Shown in pieces: positions 41,304 through 51,800 of a stretch of DNA of 64,000 bases (within the stretch, counting starts at the first letter, position 1; each line of letters starts with the position of its first letter). The notes beneath the pieces were generated by a model, which saw only the letters and a program-made list of their open reading frames with translations, ran no database searches and was not told where the DNA came from. The stretch is from assembly GCA_963210315.1 (NCBI GenBank), contig OY723243.1:2567704-2631703 (forward strand). The letters are read 5' to 3'. The translations under genes and the position numbers were made by a program. The DNA comes from Rhynchopus euleeides. Its lineage: Eukaryota; Euglenozoa; Diplonemea; Diplonemida; Diplonemidae.

Positions 41304-41813
41304 CCCGCAAACCCGCAAACCCGCAAACCCGCAAACCCGCAAACCCGCAAACCCGCAAACCCGCAAACCCGCAAACCCGCAAACCCGCAAACCCGCAAAA
41401 CCGCAAACCCGCAAACCCGCAAACCCGCAAACCCGCAAACCCGCAAACCCGCAAACCCGCAAACCCGCAAACCCGCAAACCCGCAAACCCGCAAACCCGC
41501 AAACCCGCAAACCCGCAAACCCGCAAACCCGCAAACCCGCAAACCCGCAAACCCGCAAACCCGCAAACCCGCAAACCCGCAAACCCGCAAACCCGCAAAC
41601 CCGCAAACCCGCAAACCCGCAAACCCGCAAACCCGCAAACCCGCAAACCCGCAAACCCGCAAACCCGCAAACCCGCAAACCCGCAAACCCGCAAACCCGC
41701 AAACCCGCAAACCCGCAAACCCGCAAACCCGCAAACCCGCAAACCCGCAAACCCGCAAACCCGCAAACCCGCAAACCCGCAAACCCGCAAACCCGCAAAC
41801 CCGCAAACCCGCA
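41304..41813. repeat. Octamer array 3, (CCCGCAAA)n, about 64 units
   Basis: Starts after ATAATAA like arrays 1 and 2, and ends CCCGCA followed by CGAGAAATG. One variant unit (C to A, giving GCAAAACCGC) was seen at about 41395. Confidence 0.97.
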
Positions 41814-42022
41814 CGAGAAATGAGCAAGCGTGTTGTTCAGTCGTGAACCTGTGTCGCATCCCCCCCGCCCCCCCCCCCCACTGTCCCCCAACCTCCCCCA
41901 CCCTTCCCTACTCATTCCCGCCCCTTGTTCATGTCTTTTGATTGCAGCTCGGTCTTGTTCATGCCTTGTGTCATCTTGGCCGTGCATCCACACACATCTC
42001 CCACACAGGAACCACACAAACT
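41814..42022. other. Module 4 sequence between array 3 and the accessory-like gene
   Basis: About 200 bp. The first 30 bp (CGAGAAATGAGCAAGCGTGTTG) look like a diverged version of the CTAGAAGTG flank of arrays 1 and 2. An acceptor-like CTCCCACACAG just before 42010 suggests a 5' UTR intron may end here. Confidence 0.4.
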
Positions 42023-42976
42023 ATGTCGCATGCACGTCTCCTGACCATTGAGGAGTACGTCTCGGCCGGCTACCGCATTTGTTGGGATGGCCCCTGGATG
42101 TGGAATCCAGAAGGCACTCGTCGCTGCTCTGTGCCGCTGATGATCCAGAATGAACGTGCGGGCTTGCTTTTCGCTGGCGAGCAGATTCCTGGGGAAGAGG
42201 AGGAGGACGACAGTTCTGATTCAAGCGACAGAAGGCGGGCTGCTGCGTTTCGGAAGAGCCGTCGCCGCATGGGCCGTGCAGATGACCCGATTTCTCTTGA
42301 CGACGACGACTCGTTTGACCCGAACGCACCAATCGTTTACGACTCGGACGATTCAACACTTGTGTTGTCACCCTCGCTGTGCGGAGCTCCTGAAGAGATC
42401 AAGGAGGACAACGAAGCTGCAATTCTCGATGGTGGAGCTGCTGACCTCGGTCAGCCGGGACCGTTGACACCCCCAGTCATACAAGCATGTGAGACTGTTG
42501 CGGAGGAGGCGAGGAATGCACCTGAAGAGGAGGTTCCTGCCGTCCCTGGCATCCCAGCGACCCCGGTGGAGAAGATCCCATCGATGACGCTTGAGGAGTC
42601 GCCTCCAGTCATTCGGCCGGAGCCACAGCTGCCGCCAGACTCAAAGAGAGCAAGGCACATCACAACTCCGTGCTACCGGAAGACATTCCTCGATGAAGTA
42701 TGTTTCCTAGGGCACACACACCACTCACACTATCAACTCCCCCCACAGGTTGTGTGCAGGCTGTGTCTCGGTGCATTCGAAACACAGAGCCAGCATGACG
42801 CACATGTTCGCTTCTGCCATGATGGTCACGTCACGAATGACGGTCGTGTATTCTGTCGGTACTGCAGAAAGATGGAGCCTGCGACACACAAATGCAGGCA
42901 GGTTGTGATGAAAGCATTTGAGAAGGCCAAGAAGGCCTTGGAGGAGGGGCAGACCGATCCGATTGTTTGGGGGTAG
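42023..42976 (+). CDS. Acidic zinc-finger protein, diverged relative of the Helitron accessory gene
   Basis: The ATG at 42023 (MSHARL) is preferred to an upstream in-frame ATG at 41942 that precedes an acceptor-like site. The N-terminal half is acidic (EEEEDDSSDSSD, DDDDSFD). The C-terminus has Cys/His pairs VCRLCLGAF...H..H and VFCRYCRK...H.C, matching the pattern of the gene at 31362-32430. A 51-bp intron at 42698-42748 (GTATGT...CCACAG, phase 0) occupies the same place as the 49-bp intron of that gene. It is a multiple of 3 with no stop, so the unspliced frame is also open. Spliced length is about 300 aa. Unlike modules 1 and 3, it is on the + strand and lies to the left of the Helitron-like ORF. 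Confidence 0.7.
   Translation: MSHARLLTIEEYVSAGYRICWDGPWMWNPEGTRRCSVPLMIQNERAGLLFAGEQIPGEEEEDDSSDSSDRRRAAAFRKSRRRMGRADDPISLDDDDSFDPNAPIVYDSDDSTLVLSPSLCGAPEEIKEDNEAAILDGGAADLGQPGPLTPPVIQACETVAEEARNAPEEEVPAVPGIPATPVEKIPSMTLEESPPVIRPEPQLPPDSKRARHITTPCYRKTFLDEVCFLGHTHHSHYQLPPQVVCRLCLGAFETQSQHDAHVRFCHDGHVTNDGRVFCRYCRKMEPATHKCRQVVMKAFEKAKKALEEGQTDPIVWG
42698..42748 (+). other. 51-bp intron, homologous in position to 31572-31620
   Basis: GTATGT donor and a CCCCCCACAG acceptor with a pyrimidine tract. Splicing joins the acidic body (ending in Asp-Glu) to VVCRLC, just as the module 3 gene joins WDDE to IVCKRC. Confidence 0.7.
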
Positions 42977-43299
42977 GTGCGGAGGGGGGGAGACAACTTT
43001 ATTCGGCAACAAACAAAAACAGGGGGGAAAAGATTTGAAGGAAATCACATGGCCAGGGAGGGGAAGTAAGAGTGTGGAAGGGAGGGCGAGGGAACAAATA
43101 TCTATTCGGGGGATTCTATGGAAGTCTATTTGGAATTGCACTTGCTTCGAAGGCGAGAGGAGAGAGACCCCCCATCCCACGGACCCCCCCAACCTCCTTT
43201 GTATTTGTCACTGCAGTTTCTTCTTGATTCTACATTGTACTTCCACATCCACCACCACTATCGCAGGATACACACACTTTACCCCTCGAACTGAAAACA
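42977..43299. other. Intergenic spacer in module 4
   Basis: About 320 bp with G-rich and pyrimidine tracts; no supported gene. Confidence 0.5.
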
Positions 43300-45187
43300 A
43301 TGAGAGGCATGCGACTGCTGTTGCTTGTCTGCTGCTGGTTGATCACCATTGGGTGCTTCTACGATCCGGCTGTGGTCTGCTGCCTTCCTGATGTGCCGCC
43401 CCTCGACAAACCGCGCAACCGTACCCGCAGGCCTCTTCTTCACCCTGCAAGGAGCCGGGGGAGACGGACGATTCAGGTCCTGCTGCGCACCGCCCTGACA
43501 CACATTCTTCTGACCTGCGCTGCAGCTTTCGGATTCCAAATGGCAGTCTTCTACCAGTCAGGGATCTGGATTTGGAAGTGTTACAGAAGTAACCCGAACG
43601 AATGGCCCCTCATGTCTGCAGTTGTCTTTCTGGTGCTGCTCGTTGTCTACTTCATTCACTTCATCGAGGCAGCTGACCTTGCAAACAGCTGTGCTGAACA
43701 AAAGGGGCAGCACCTGACGGACGACCCGAAGACATCCTCACTTCTCACGCTCCTCCTCTGGGCATCTGCTGCAGCGCTGACGCACCCTTCTCTTATCCAG
43801 TTCATGTGGAATTTCAAGATGGCCTGTGTCAACCTTCTTCTCCTCCTCGGGATCATCCAAATCTATCTGGAGCAGCCTTCGTCCCTGCATTCGGCACCAA
43901 TGTCCGACCTCAACAACAGCTGCGGTGTTATGGGTGGTGGGGGCGAGTTCTCAAGGCAGGGAGACCACTGGGTGTGTCATCTCTGCTGTGCAACAGCACC
44001 AACACGGGTTCTGATCCGCGCACACATGGCAGACGACTGTGACGTCAAGAAGAATATGACTGTGTGTGGCAAGTGTGGGAACGACTTCCCAACCTACACG
44101 GACATGTGCCGCCACCGCGGGAACTGTGGCAACAGCCGCCGACTTCCTCCACAGGTATTCAAGTGCCAGTGGTGCACGAAAGATGCCAGAACTGCTGCCG
44201 GAAAGGCCGCACATGAAAACTTCTGCCTCCTTTCTGGATTAACCATCACCCCCTCCGACGGTCCTTCTGTGCGGGTGGTCGCACAACTCCTCATTCTCGA
44301 ACAAAAGGGGCAATATGGGGACCTGAGAAGGGCATTTCCTGACCTCGACAACTACTGGCAACCCCACTTCCCTCTATCATCAGGGCTGACCTCTCATGAG
44401 CGTTACCTTCTGACAACCGAACTCCTGGAGGAGCGTCAGAGGTACCCCTCGAACACCCTTGAGGCAGCACAGGTTCGTGGTGCTGCTCTGAAGGAGGAGT
44501 GGCTTGAGAAGAGGGGTGCCCAGATTCTGGCGAATCCTGAGGAGAGTGTTGCACTGAGGTCGAAATTCCAAGAGCTGACTGAAGCACGTCAAGTTTCGAG
44601 ATCCCTTGACCCACGCAGGCATCGAGGGGCGATCAAGCTGGAAGACTGGGATGACACAACGACGGAGGGTCAGTACCATGACGCAGGGGACGCAACACAT
44701 GAATGCTCAAAGTGTGGGGCACTCCTCTTTGATGCTGAGCGCCAATCTGCTGGCCACGGACCTTGCTGCCATGGAAAATCAATTGGCATCCCCCCAATTA
44801 CTTACCTCAACGGCGAACACCATGCTCTTCTTCGAACACCCGCAGTTCTTCAAAACATTGTGCGCATCAACGGCTTCTTTCAGATGTCTGTGTCTCGCCA
44901 CAGCCCACACAACCTCTTTGGCAGCTCAACTTCTGGTGTGCACAATGTCATTCTCAAGGGAAAGGGAATCAAGAAGCTTGTCGCCATTTCGAACGATCCA
45001 ACGGTACGCCAGCAGCTCTGGATCATGGGGGGTGCAGGAATCGCCAACGACCAGATGGCAAACATGACGGACACTGCAATGGTTGATGGGTTGGAGGGGC
45101 AGTACCACTCCATCCGGAACCTGCTCATCGAGCACAATGAGTATGCCCAGCTGATCAAGAGCGCAGTGCAGGAAGCTGGAACGATTC

Positions 45188-45276
<89 letters not shown>

Positions 45277-45408
45277 ACCCGCAAACCCGCAAACCCGGTT
45301 AGAATCCCTTGCCTCCCACATGTGCCAATATTTTCTTTCTTCTCCCTGAATGACTCGAACGTGCATCACGCCTGCCGTGATGTGTGTACTCCTCCCAGGC
45401 TTGGCTAA
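43300..45408 (+). CDS. Multi-pass membrane region fused in frame to a truncated Helitron N-terminal region
   Basis: Residues 1-200 carry a hydrophobic start (about 2-22, signal-anchor-like) and about four further hydrophobic segments (about 60-82, 103-125, 148-165, 175-192). From the in-frame Met201 (MSDLNN, nt 43900) the protein resembles the Helitron N-terminus: Cys/His finger units (CHLCC, CGKCGNDF, CQWCTKD), then HECSKCGALLF, GFFQMSVSRHS and ILKGKGIKKL. These align with CSACDALLF, SYFQLAVARHS and LKGVGVKKL of the 2077-aa protein. It stops before the HUH motif. A run of 30 Gln is followed by about 2.5 octamers and an unrelated tail to 45408. The membrane part may be a separate gene joined by an unrecognised intron; a true fusion is not proven. 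Without HUH or helicase it is not a transposase. Confidence 0.65.
45187..45276 (+). repeat. (CAA)30 microsatellite passing into octamers
   Basis: Thirty CAA codons (Gln), followed at 45277-45298 by about 2.5 copies of ACCCGCAA. The change of unit occurs within a single CAA/ACC overlap. Confidence 0.95.
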
Positions 45409-45824
45409 CAGTCTTAGGGCATAACCAACGACAGACAGACAGAGAGAAAAATACAGAGCGACAAACTTAAAGGTAGGAAAACACCCCCAAACCCCACAAA
45501 CCGCACTCCCTTGGACACTTACCTGCCAGACATTGCCGCTCAATTGCATACACAACACCCAGTCCACCACACCGCCAACAGGGCAATGCCCGAACAATCG
45601 ACACAAAAATAGGGCGCAAGCTCAAACAGCGACAGCACCGCAAATATCGCAGTGCAAGACAGCGACGTGCAGACGCAAAAGCAGCAAAAAAACAGCAAAA
45701 ACGGGTCGCATTGCCTTACGCATCCGCTACATCTTCTGCTGCGTCTTTGTGCCCGTCCAATGTCGCAAATGATTGTTGCTCGCTAGCCCTTGTCACCGTA
45801 ATGCCGTACCGTCGGTTTTGAGGT
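45409..45824. other. Left flank of the 570-bp satellite
   Basis: Non-coding. It ends with GCCGTACCGT...GTTTTCGCCGC, the block that precedes the subterminal repeat in modules 1 and 3. An AGCAAAAAAACAGCAAAAAC stretch near 45680 has counterparts at about 24660 and 40737. It is the module 4 equivalent of the 5' flank. Confidence 0.55.
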
Positions 45825-45852
45825 CGTTTTCGCCGCGGAAACGGTATAAAAC
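45803..45852 (+). promoter_or_regulatory. Conserved block with TATA-like box (module 4)
   Basis: GCCGTACC, GTTTTCGCCGC and GGTATAAAAC. The last two recur in each 570-bp unit, so any promoter here would be repeated about 28 times. Confidence 0.4.
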
Positions 45853-48800
45853 TACTATGGGCGATTTCCCTAAGGAATTTTCAGCCAAAAAGTTGCACTT
45901 CCCTATGGCACCCAACATGGACGGATTTTCGAGTGGCTGAAATCCGAAATTGTTTTCGGGTAGGCACACCCCCCGGAAATTCCACGATCGAAGGAATTTT
46001 TTAGTTCTGAGCCGTTTCGAAAATATTGCCGACGTCACCAAAAACCGGATTTTAGGTGGGATTTTTGGCTGGTTAGGGGAAATTCAGTGTTTTTATCAAA
46101 GTCGAACAAAATTCTGAGCAGAAAAGTGGCGGCCCCGCTTACTTTTGGGTCCGTTGCGCTCCGTTCTTTTCACCATAAAAAAAAGTCTCAAAAAATTCCA
46201 AGCGCAAAATTGTGCATCTGCCCTGTAGTGGTAAAAGCCTGGGTTTCCACTATACATTATAGTAACCACAGGGACCCCTGGCTGGGGGACAGATTTTTTA
46301 TCTTCCACTAATTTCTGTGAAAACTGACCGATATTCCCGGGTCGCTACCCATACCTAGCGGGACGTGGTGGTGCGTTGTCATCAGTTTTCAGCCCGTTTT
46401 CGCCGCGGAAACGGTATAAAACTACTATGGGCGATTTCCCTAAGGAATTTTCAGCCAAAAAGTTGCACTTCCCTATGGCACCCAACATGGACGGATTTTC
46501 GAGTGGCTGAAATCCGAAATTGTTTTCGGGTAGGCACACCCCCCGGAAATTCCACGATCGAAGGAATTTTTTAGTTCTGAGCCGTTTCGAAAATATTGCC
46601 GACGTCACCAAAAACCGGATTTTAGGTGGGATTTTTGGCTGGTTAGGGGAAATTCAGTGTTTTTATCAAAGTCGAACAAAATTCTGAGCAGAAAAGTGGC
46701 GGCCCCGCTTACTTTTGGGTCCGTTGCGCTCCGTTCTTTTCACCATAAAAAAAAGTCTCAAAAAATTCCAAGCGCAAAATTGTGCATCTGCCCTGTAGTG
46801 GTAAAAGCCTGGGTTTCCACTATACATTATAGTAACCACAGGGACCCCTGGCTGGGGGACAGATTTTTTATCTTCCACTAATTTCTGTGAAAACTGACCG
46901 ATATTCCCGGGTCGCTACCCATACCTAGCGGGACGTGGTGGTGCGTTGTCATCAGTTTTCAGCCCGTTTTCGCCGCGGAAACGGTATAAAACTACTATGG
47001 GCGATTTCCCTAAGGAATTTTCAGCCAAAAAGTTGCACTTCCCTATGGCACCCAACATGGACGGATTTTCGAGTGGCTGAAATCCGAAATTGTTTTCGGG
47101 TAGGCACACCCCCCGGAAATTCCACGATCGAAGGAATTTTTTAGTTCTGAGCCGTTTCGAAAATATTGCCGACGTCACCAAAAACCGGATTTTAGGTGGG
47201 ATTTTTGGCTGGTTAGGGGAAATTCAGTGTTTTTATCAAAGTCGAACAAAATTCTGAGCAGAAAAGTGGCGGCCCCGCTTACTTTTGGGTCCGTTGCGCT
47301 CCGTTCTTTTCACCATAAAAAAAAGTCTCAAAAAATTCCAAGCGCAAAATTGTGCATCTGCCCTGTAGTGGTAAAAGCCTGGGTTTCCACTATACATTAT
47401 AGTAACCACAGGGACCCCTGGCTGGGGGACAGATTTTTTATCTTCCACTAATTTCTGTGAAAACTGACCGATATTCCCGGGTCGCTACCCATACCTAGCG
47501 GGACGTGGTGGTGCGTTGTCATCAGTTTTCAGCCCGTTTTCGCCGCGGAAACGGTATAAAACTACTATGGGCGATTTCCCTAAGGAATTTTCAGCCAAAA
47601 AGTTGCACTTCCCTATGGCACCCAACATGGACGGATTTTCGAGTGGCTGAAATCCGAAATTGTTTTCGGGTAGGCACACCCCCCGGAAATTCCACGATCG
47701 AAGGAATTTTTTAGTTCTGAGCCGTTTCGAAAATATTGCCGACGTCACCAAAAACCGGATTTTAGGTGGGATTTTTGGCTGGTTAGGGGAAATTCAGTGT
47801 TTTTATCAAAGTCGAACAAAATTCTGAGCAGAAAAGTGGCGGCCCCGCTTACTTTTGGGTCCGTTGCGCTCCGTTCTTTTCACCATAAAAAAAAGTCTCA
47901 AAAAATTCCAAGCGCAAAATTGTGCATCTGCCCTGTAGTGGTAAAAGCCTGGGTTTCCACTATACATTATAGTAACCACAGGGACCCCTGGCTGGGGGAC
48001 AGATTTTTTATCTTCCACTAATTTCTGTGAAAACTGACCGATATTCCCGGGTCGCTACCCATACCTAGCGGGACGTGGTGGTGCGTTGTCATCAGTTTTC
48101 AGCCCGTTTTCGCCGCGGAAACGGTATAAAACTACTATGGGCGATTTCCCTAAGGAATTTTCAGCCAAAAAGTTGCACTTCCCTATGGCACCCAACATGG
48201 ACGGATTTTCGAGTGGCTGAAATCCGAAATTGTTTTCGGGTAGGCACACCCCCCGGAAATTCCACGATCGAAGGAATTTTTTAGTTCTGAGCCGTTTCGA
48301 AAATATTGCCGACGTCACCAAAAACCGGATTTTAGGTGGGATTTTTGGCTGGTTAGGGGAAATTCAGTGTTTTTATCAAAGTCGAACAAAATTCTGAGCA
48401 GAAAAGTGGCGGCCCCGCTTACTTTTGGGTCCGTTGCGCTCCGTTCTTTTCACCATAAAAAAAAGTCTCAAAAAATTCCAAGCGCAAAATTGTGCATCTG
48501 CCCTGTAGTGGTAAAAGCCTGGGTTTCCACTATACATTATAGTAACCACAGGGACCCCTGGCTGGGGGACAGATTTTTTATCTTCCACTAATTTCTGTGA
48601 AAACTGACCGATATTCCCGGGTCGCTACCCATACCTAGCGGGACGTGGTGGTGCGTTGTCATCAGTTTTCAGCCCGTTTTCGCCGCGGAAACGGTATAAA
48701 ACTACTATGGGCGATTTCCCTAAGGAATTTTCAGCCAAAAAGTTGCACTTCCCTATGGCACCCAACATGGACGGATTTTCGAGTGGCTGAAATCCGAAAT

Positions 48801-51800
48801 TGTTTTCGGGTAGGCACACCCCCCGGAAATTCCACGATCGAAGGAATTTTTTAGTTCTGAGCCGTTTCGAAAATATTGCCGACGTCACCAAAAACCGGAT
48901 TTTAGGTGGGATTTTTGGCTGGTTAGGGGAAATTCAGTGTTTTTATCAAAGTCGAACAAAATTCTGAGCAGAAAAGTGGCGGCCCCGCTTACTTTTGGGT
49001 CCGTTGCGCTCCGTTCTTTTCACCATAAAAAAAAGTCTCAAAAAATTCCAAGCGCAAAATTGTGCATCTGCCCTGTAGTGGTAAAAGCCTGGGTTTCCAC
49101 TATACATTATAGTAACCACAGGGACCCCTGGCTGGGGGACAGATTTTTTATCTTCCACTAATTTCTGTGAAAACTGACCGATATTCCCGGGTCGCTACCC
49201 ATACCTAGCGGGACGTGGTGGTGCGTTGTCATCAGTTTTCAGCCCGTTTTCGCCGCGGAAACGGTATAAAACTACTATGGGCGATTTCCCTAAGGAATTT
49301 TCAGCCAAAAAGTTGCACTTCCCTATGGCACCCAACATGGACGGATTTTCGAGTGGCTGAAATCCGAAATTGTTTTCGGGTAGGCACACCCCCCGGAAAT
49401 TCCACGATCGAAGGAATTTTTTAGTTCTGAGCCGTTTCGAAAATATTGCCGACGTCACCAAAAACCGGATTTTAGGTGGGATTTTTGGCTGGTTAGGGGA
49501 AATTCAGTGTTTTTATCAAAGTCGAACAAAATTCTGAGCAGAAAAGTGGCGGCCCCGCTTACTTTTGGGTCCGTTGCGCTCCGTTCTTTTCACCATAAAA
49601 AAAAGTCTCAAAAAATTCCAAGCGCAAAATTGTGCATCTGCCCTGTAGTGGTAAAAGCCTGGGTTTCCACTATACATTATAGTAACCACAGGGACCCCTG
49701 GCTGGGGGACAGATTTTTTATCTTCCACTAATTTCTGTGAAAACTGACCGATATTCCCGGGTCGCTACCCATACCTAGCGGGACGTGGTGGTGCGTTGTC
49801 ATCAGTTTTCAGCCCGTTTTCGCCGCGGAAACGGTATAAAACTACTATGGGCGATTTCCCTAAGGAATTTTCAGCCAAAAAGTTGCACTTCCCTATGGCA
49901 CCCAACATGGACGGATTTTCGAGTGGCTGAAATCCGAAATTGTTTTCGGGTAGGCACACCCCCCGGAAATTCCACGATCGAAGGAATTTTTTAGTTCTGA
50001 GCCGTTTCGAAAATATTGCCGACGTCACCAAAAACCGGATTTTAGGTGGGATTTTTGGCTGGTTAGGGGAAATTCAGTGTTTTTATCAAAGTCGAACAAA
50101 ATTCTGAGCAGAAAAGTGGCGGCCCCGCTTACTTTTGGGTCCGTTGCGCTCCGTTCTTTTCACCATAAAAAAAAGTCTCAAAAAATTCCAAGCGCAAAAT
50201 TGTGCATCTGCCCTGTAGTGGTAAAAGCCTGGGTTTCCACTATACATTATAGTAACCACAGGGACCCCTGGCTGGGGGACAGATTTTTTATCTTCCACTA
50301 ATTTCTGTGAAAACTGACCGATATTCCCGGGTCGCTACCCATACCTAGCGGGACGTGGTGGTGCGTTGTCATCAGTTTTCAGCCCGTTTTCGCCGCGGAA
50401 ACGGTATAAAACTACTATGGGCGATTTCCCTAAGGAATTTTCAGCCAAAAAGTTGCACTTCCCTATGGCACCCAACATGGACGGATTTTCGAGTGGCTGA
50501 AATCCGAAATTGTTTTCGGGTAGGCACACCCCCCGGAAATTCCACGATCGAAGGAATTTTTTAGTTCTGAGCCGTTTCGAAAATATTGCCGACGTCACCA
50601 AAAACCGGATTTTAGGTGGGATTTTTGGCTGGTTAGGGGAAATTCAGTGTTTTTATCAAAGTCGAACAAAATTCTGAGCAGAAAAGTGGCGGCCCCGCTT
50701 ACTTTTGGGTCCGTTGCGCTCCGTTCTTTTCACCATAAAAAAAAGTCTCAAAAAATTCCAAGCGCAAAATTGTGCATCTGCCCTGTAGTGGTAAAAGCCT
50801 GGGTTTCCACTATACATTATAGTAACCACAGGGACCCCTGGCTGGGGGACAGATTTTTTATCTTCCACTAATTTCTGTGAAAACTGACCGATATTCCCGG
50901 GTCGCTACCCATACCTAGCGGGACGTGGTGGTGCGTTGTCATCAGTTTTCAGCCCGTTTTCGCCGCGGAAACGGTATAAAACTACTATGGGCGATTTCCC
51001 TAAGGAATTTTCAGCCAAAAAGTTGCACTTCCCTATGGCACCCAACATGGACGGATTTTCGAGTGGCTGAAATCCGAAATTGTTTTCGGGTAGGCACACC
51101 CCCCGGAAATTCCACGATCGAAGGAATTTTTTAGTTCTGAGCCGTTTCGAAAATATTGCCGACGTCACCAAAAACCGGATTTTAGGTGGGATTTTTGGCT
51201 GGTTAGGGGAAATTCAGTGTTTTTATCAAAGTCGAACAAAATTCTGAGCAGAAAAGTGGCGGCCCCGCTTACTTTTGGGTCCGTTGCGCTCCGTTCTTTT
51301 CACCATAAAAAAAAGTCTCAAAAAATTCCAAGCGCAAAATTGTGCATCTGCCCTGTAGTGGTAAAAGCCTGGGTTTCCACTATACATTATAGTAACCACA
51401 GGGACCCCTGGCTGGGGGACAGATTTTTTATCTTCCACTAATTTCTGTGAAAACTGACCGATATTCCCGGGTCGCTACCCATACCTAGCGGGACGTGGTG
51501 GTGCGTTGTCATCAGTTTTCAGCCCGTTTTCGCCGCGGAAACGGTATAAAACTACTATGGGCGATTTCCCTAAGGAATTTTCAGCCAAAAAGTTGCACTT
51601 CCCTATGGCACCCAACATGGACGGATTTTCGAGTGGCTGAAATCCGAAATTGTTTTCGGGTAGGCACACCCCCCGGAAATTCCACGATCGAAGGAATTTT
51701 TTAGTTCTGAGCCGTTTCGAAAATATTGCCGACGTCACCAAAAACCGGATTTTAGGTGGGATTTTTGGCTGGTTAGGGGAAATTCAGTGTTTTTATCAAA

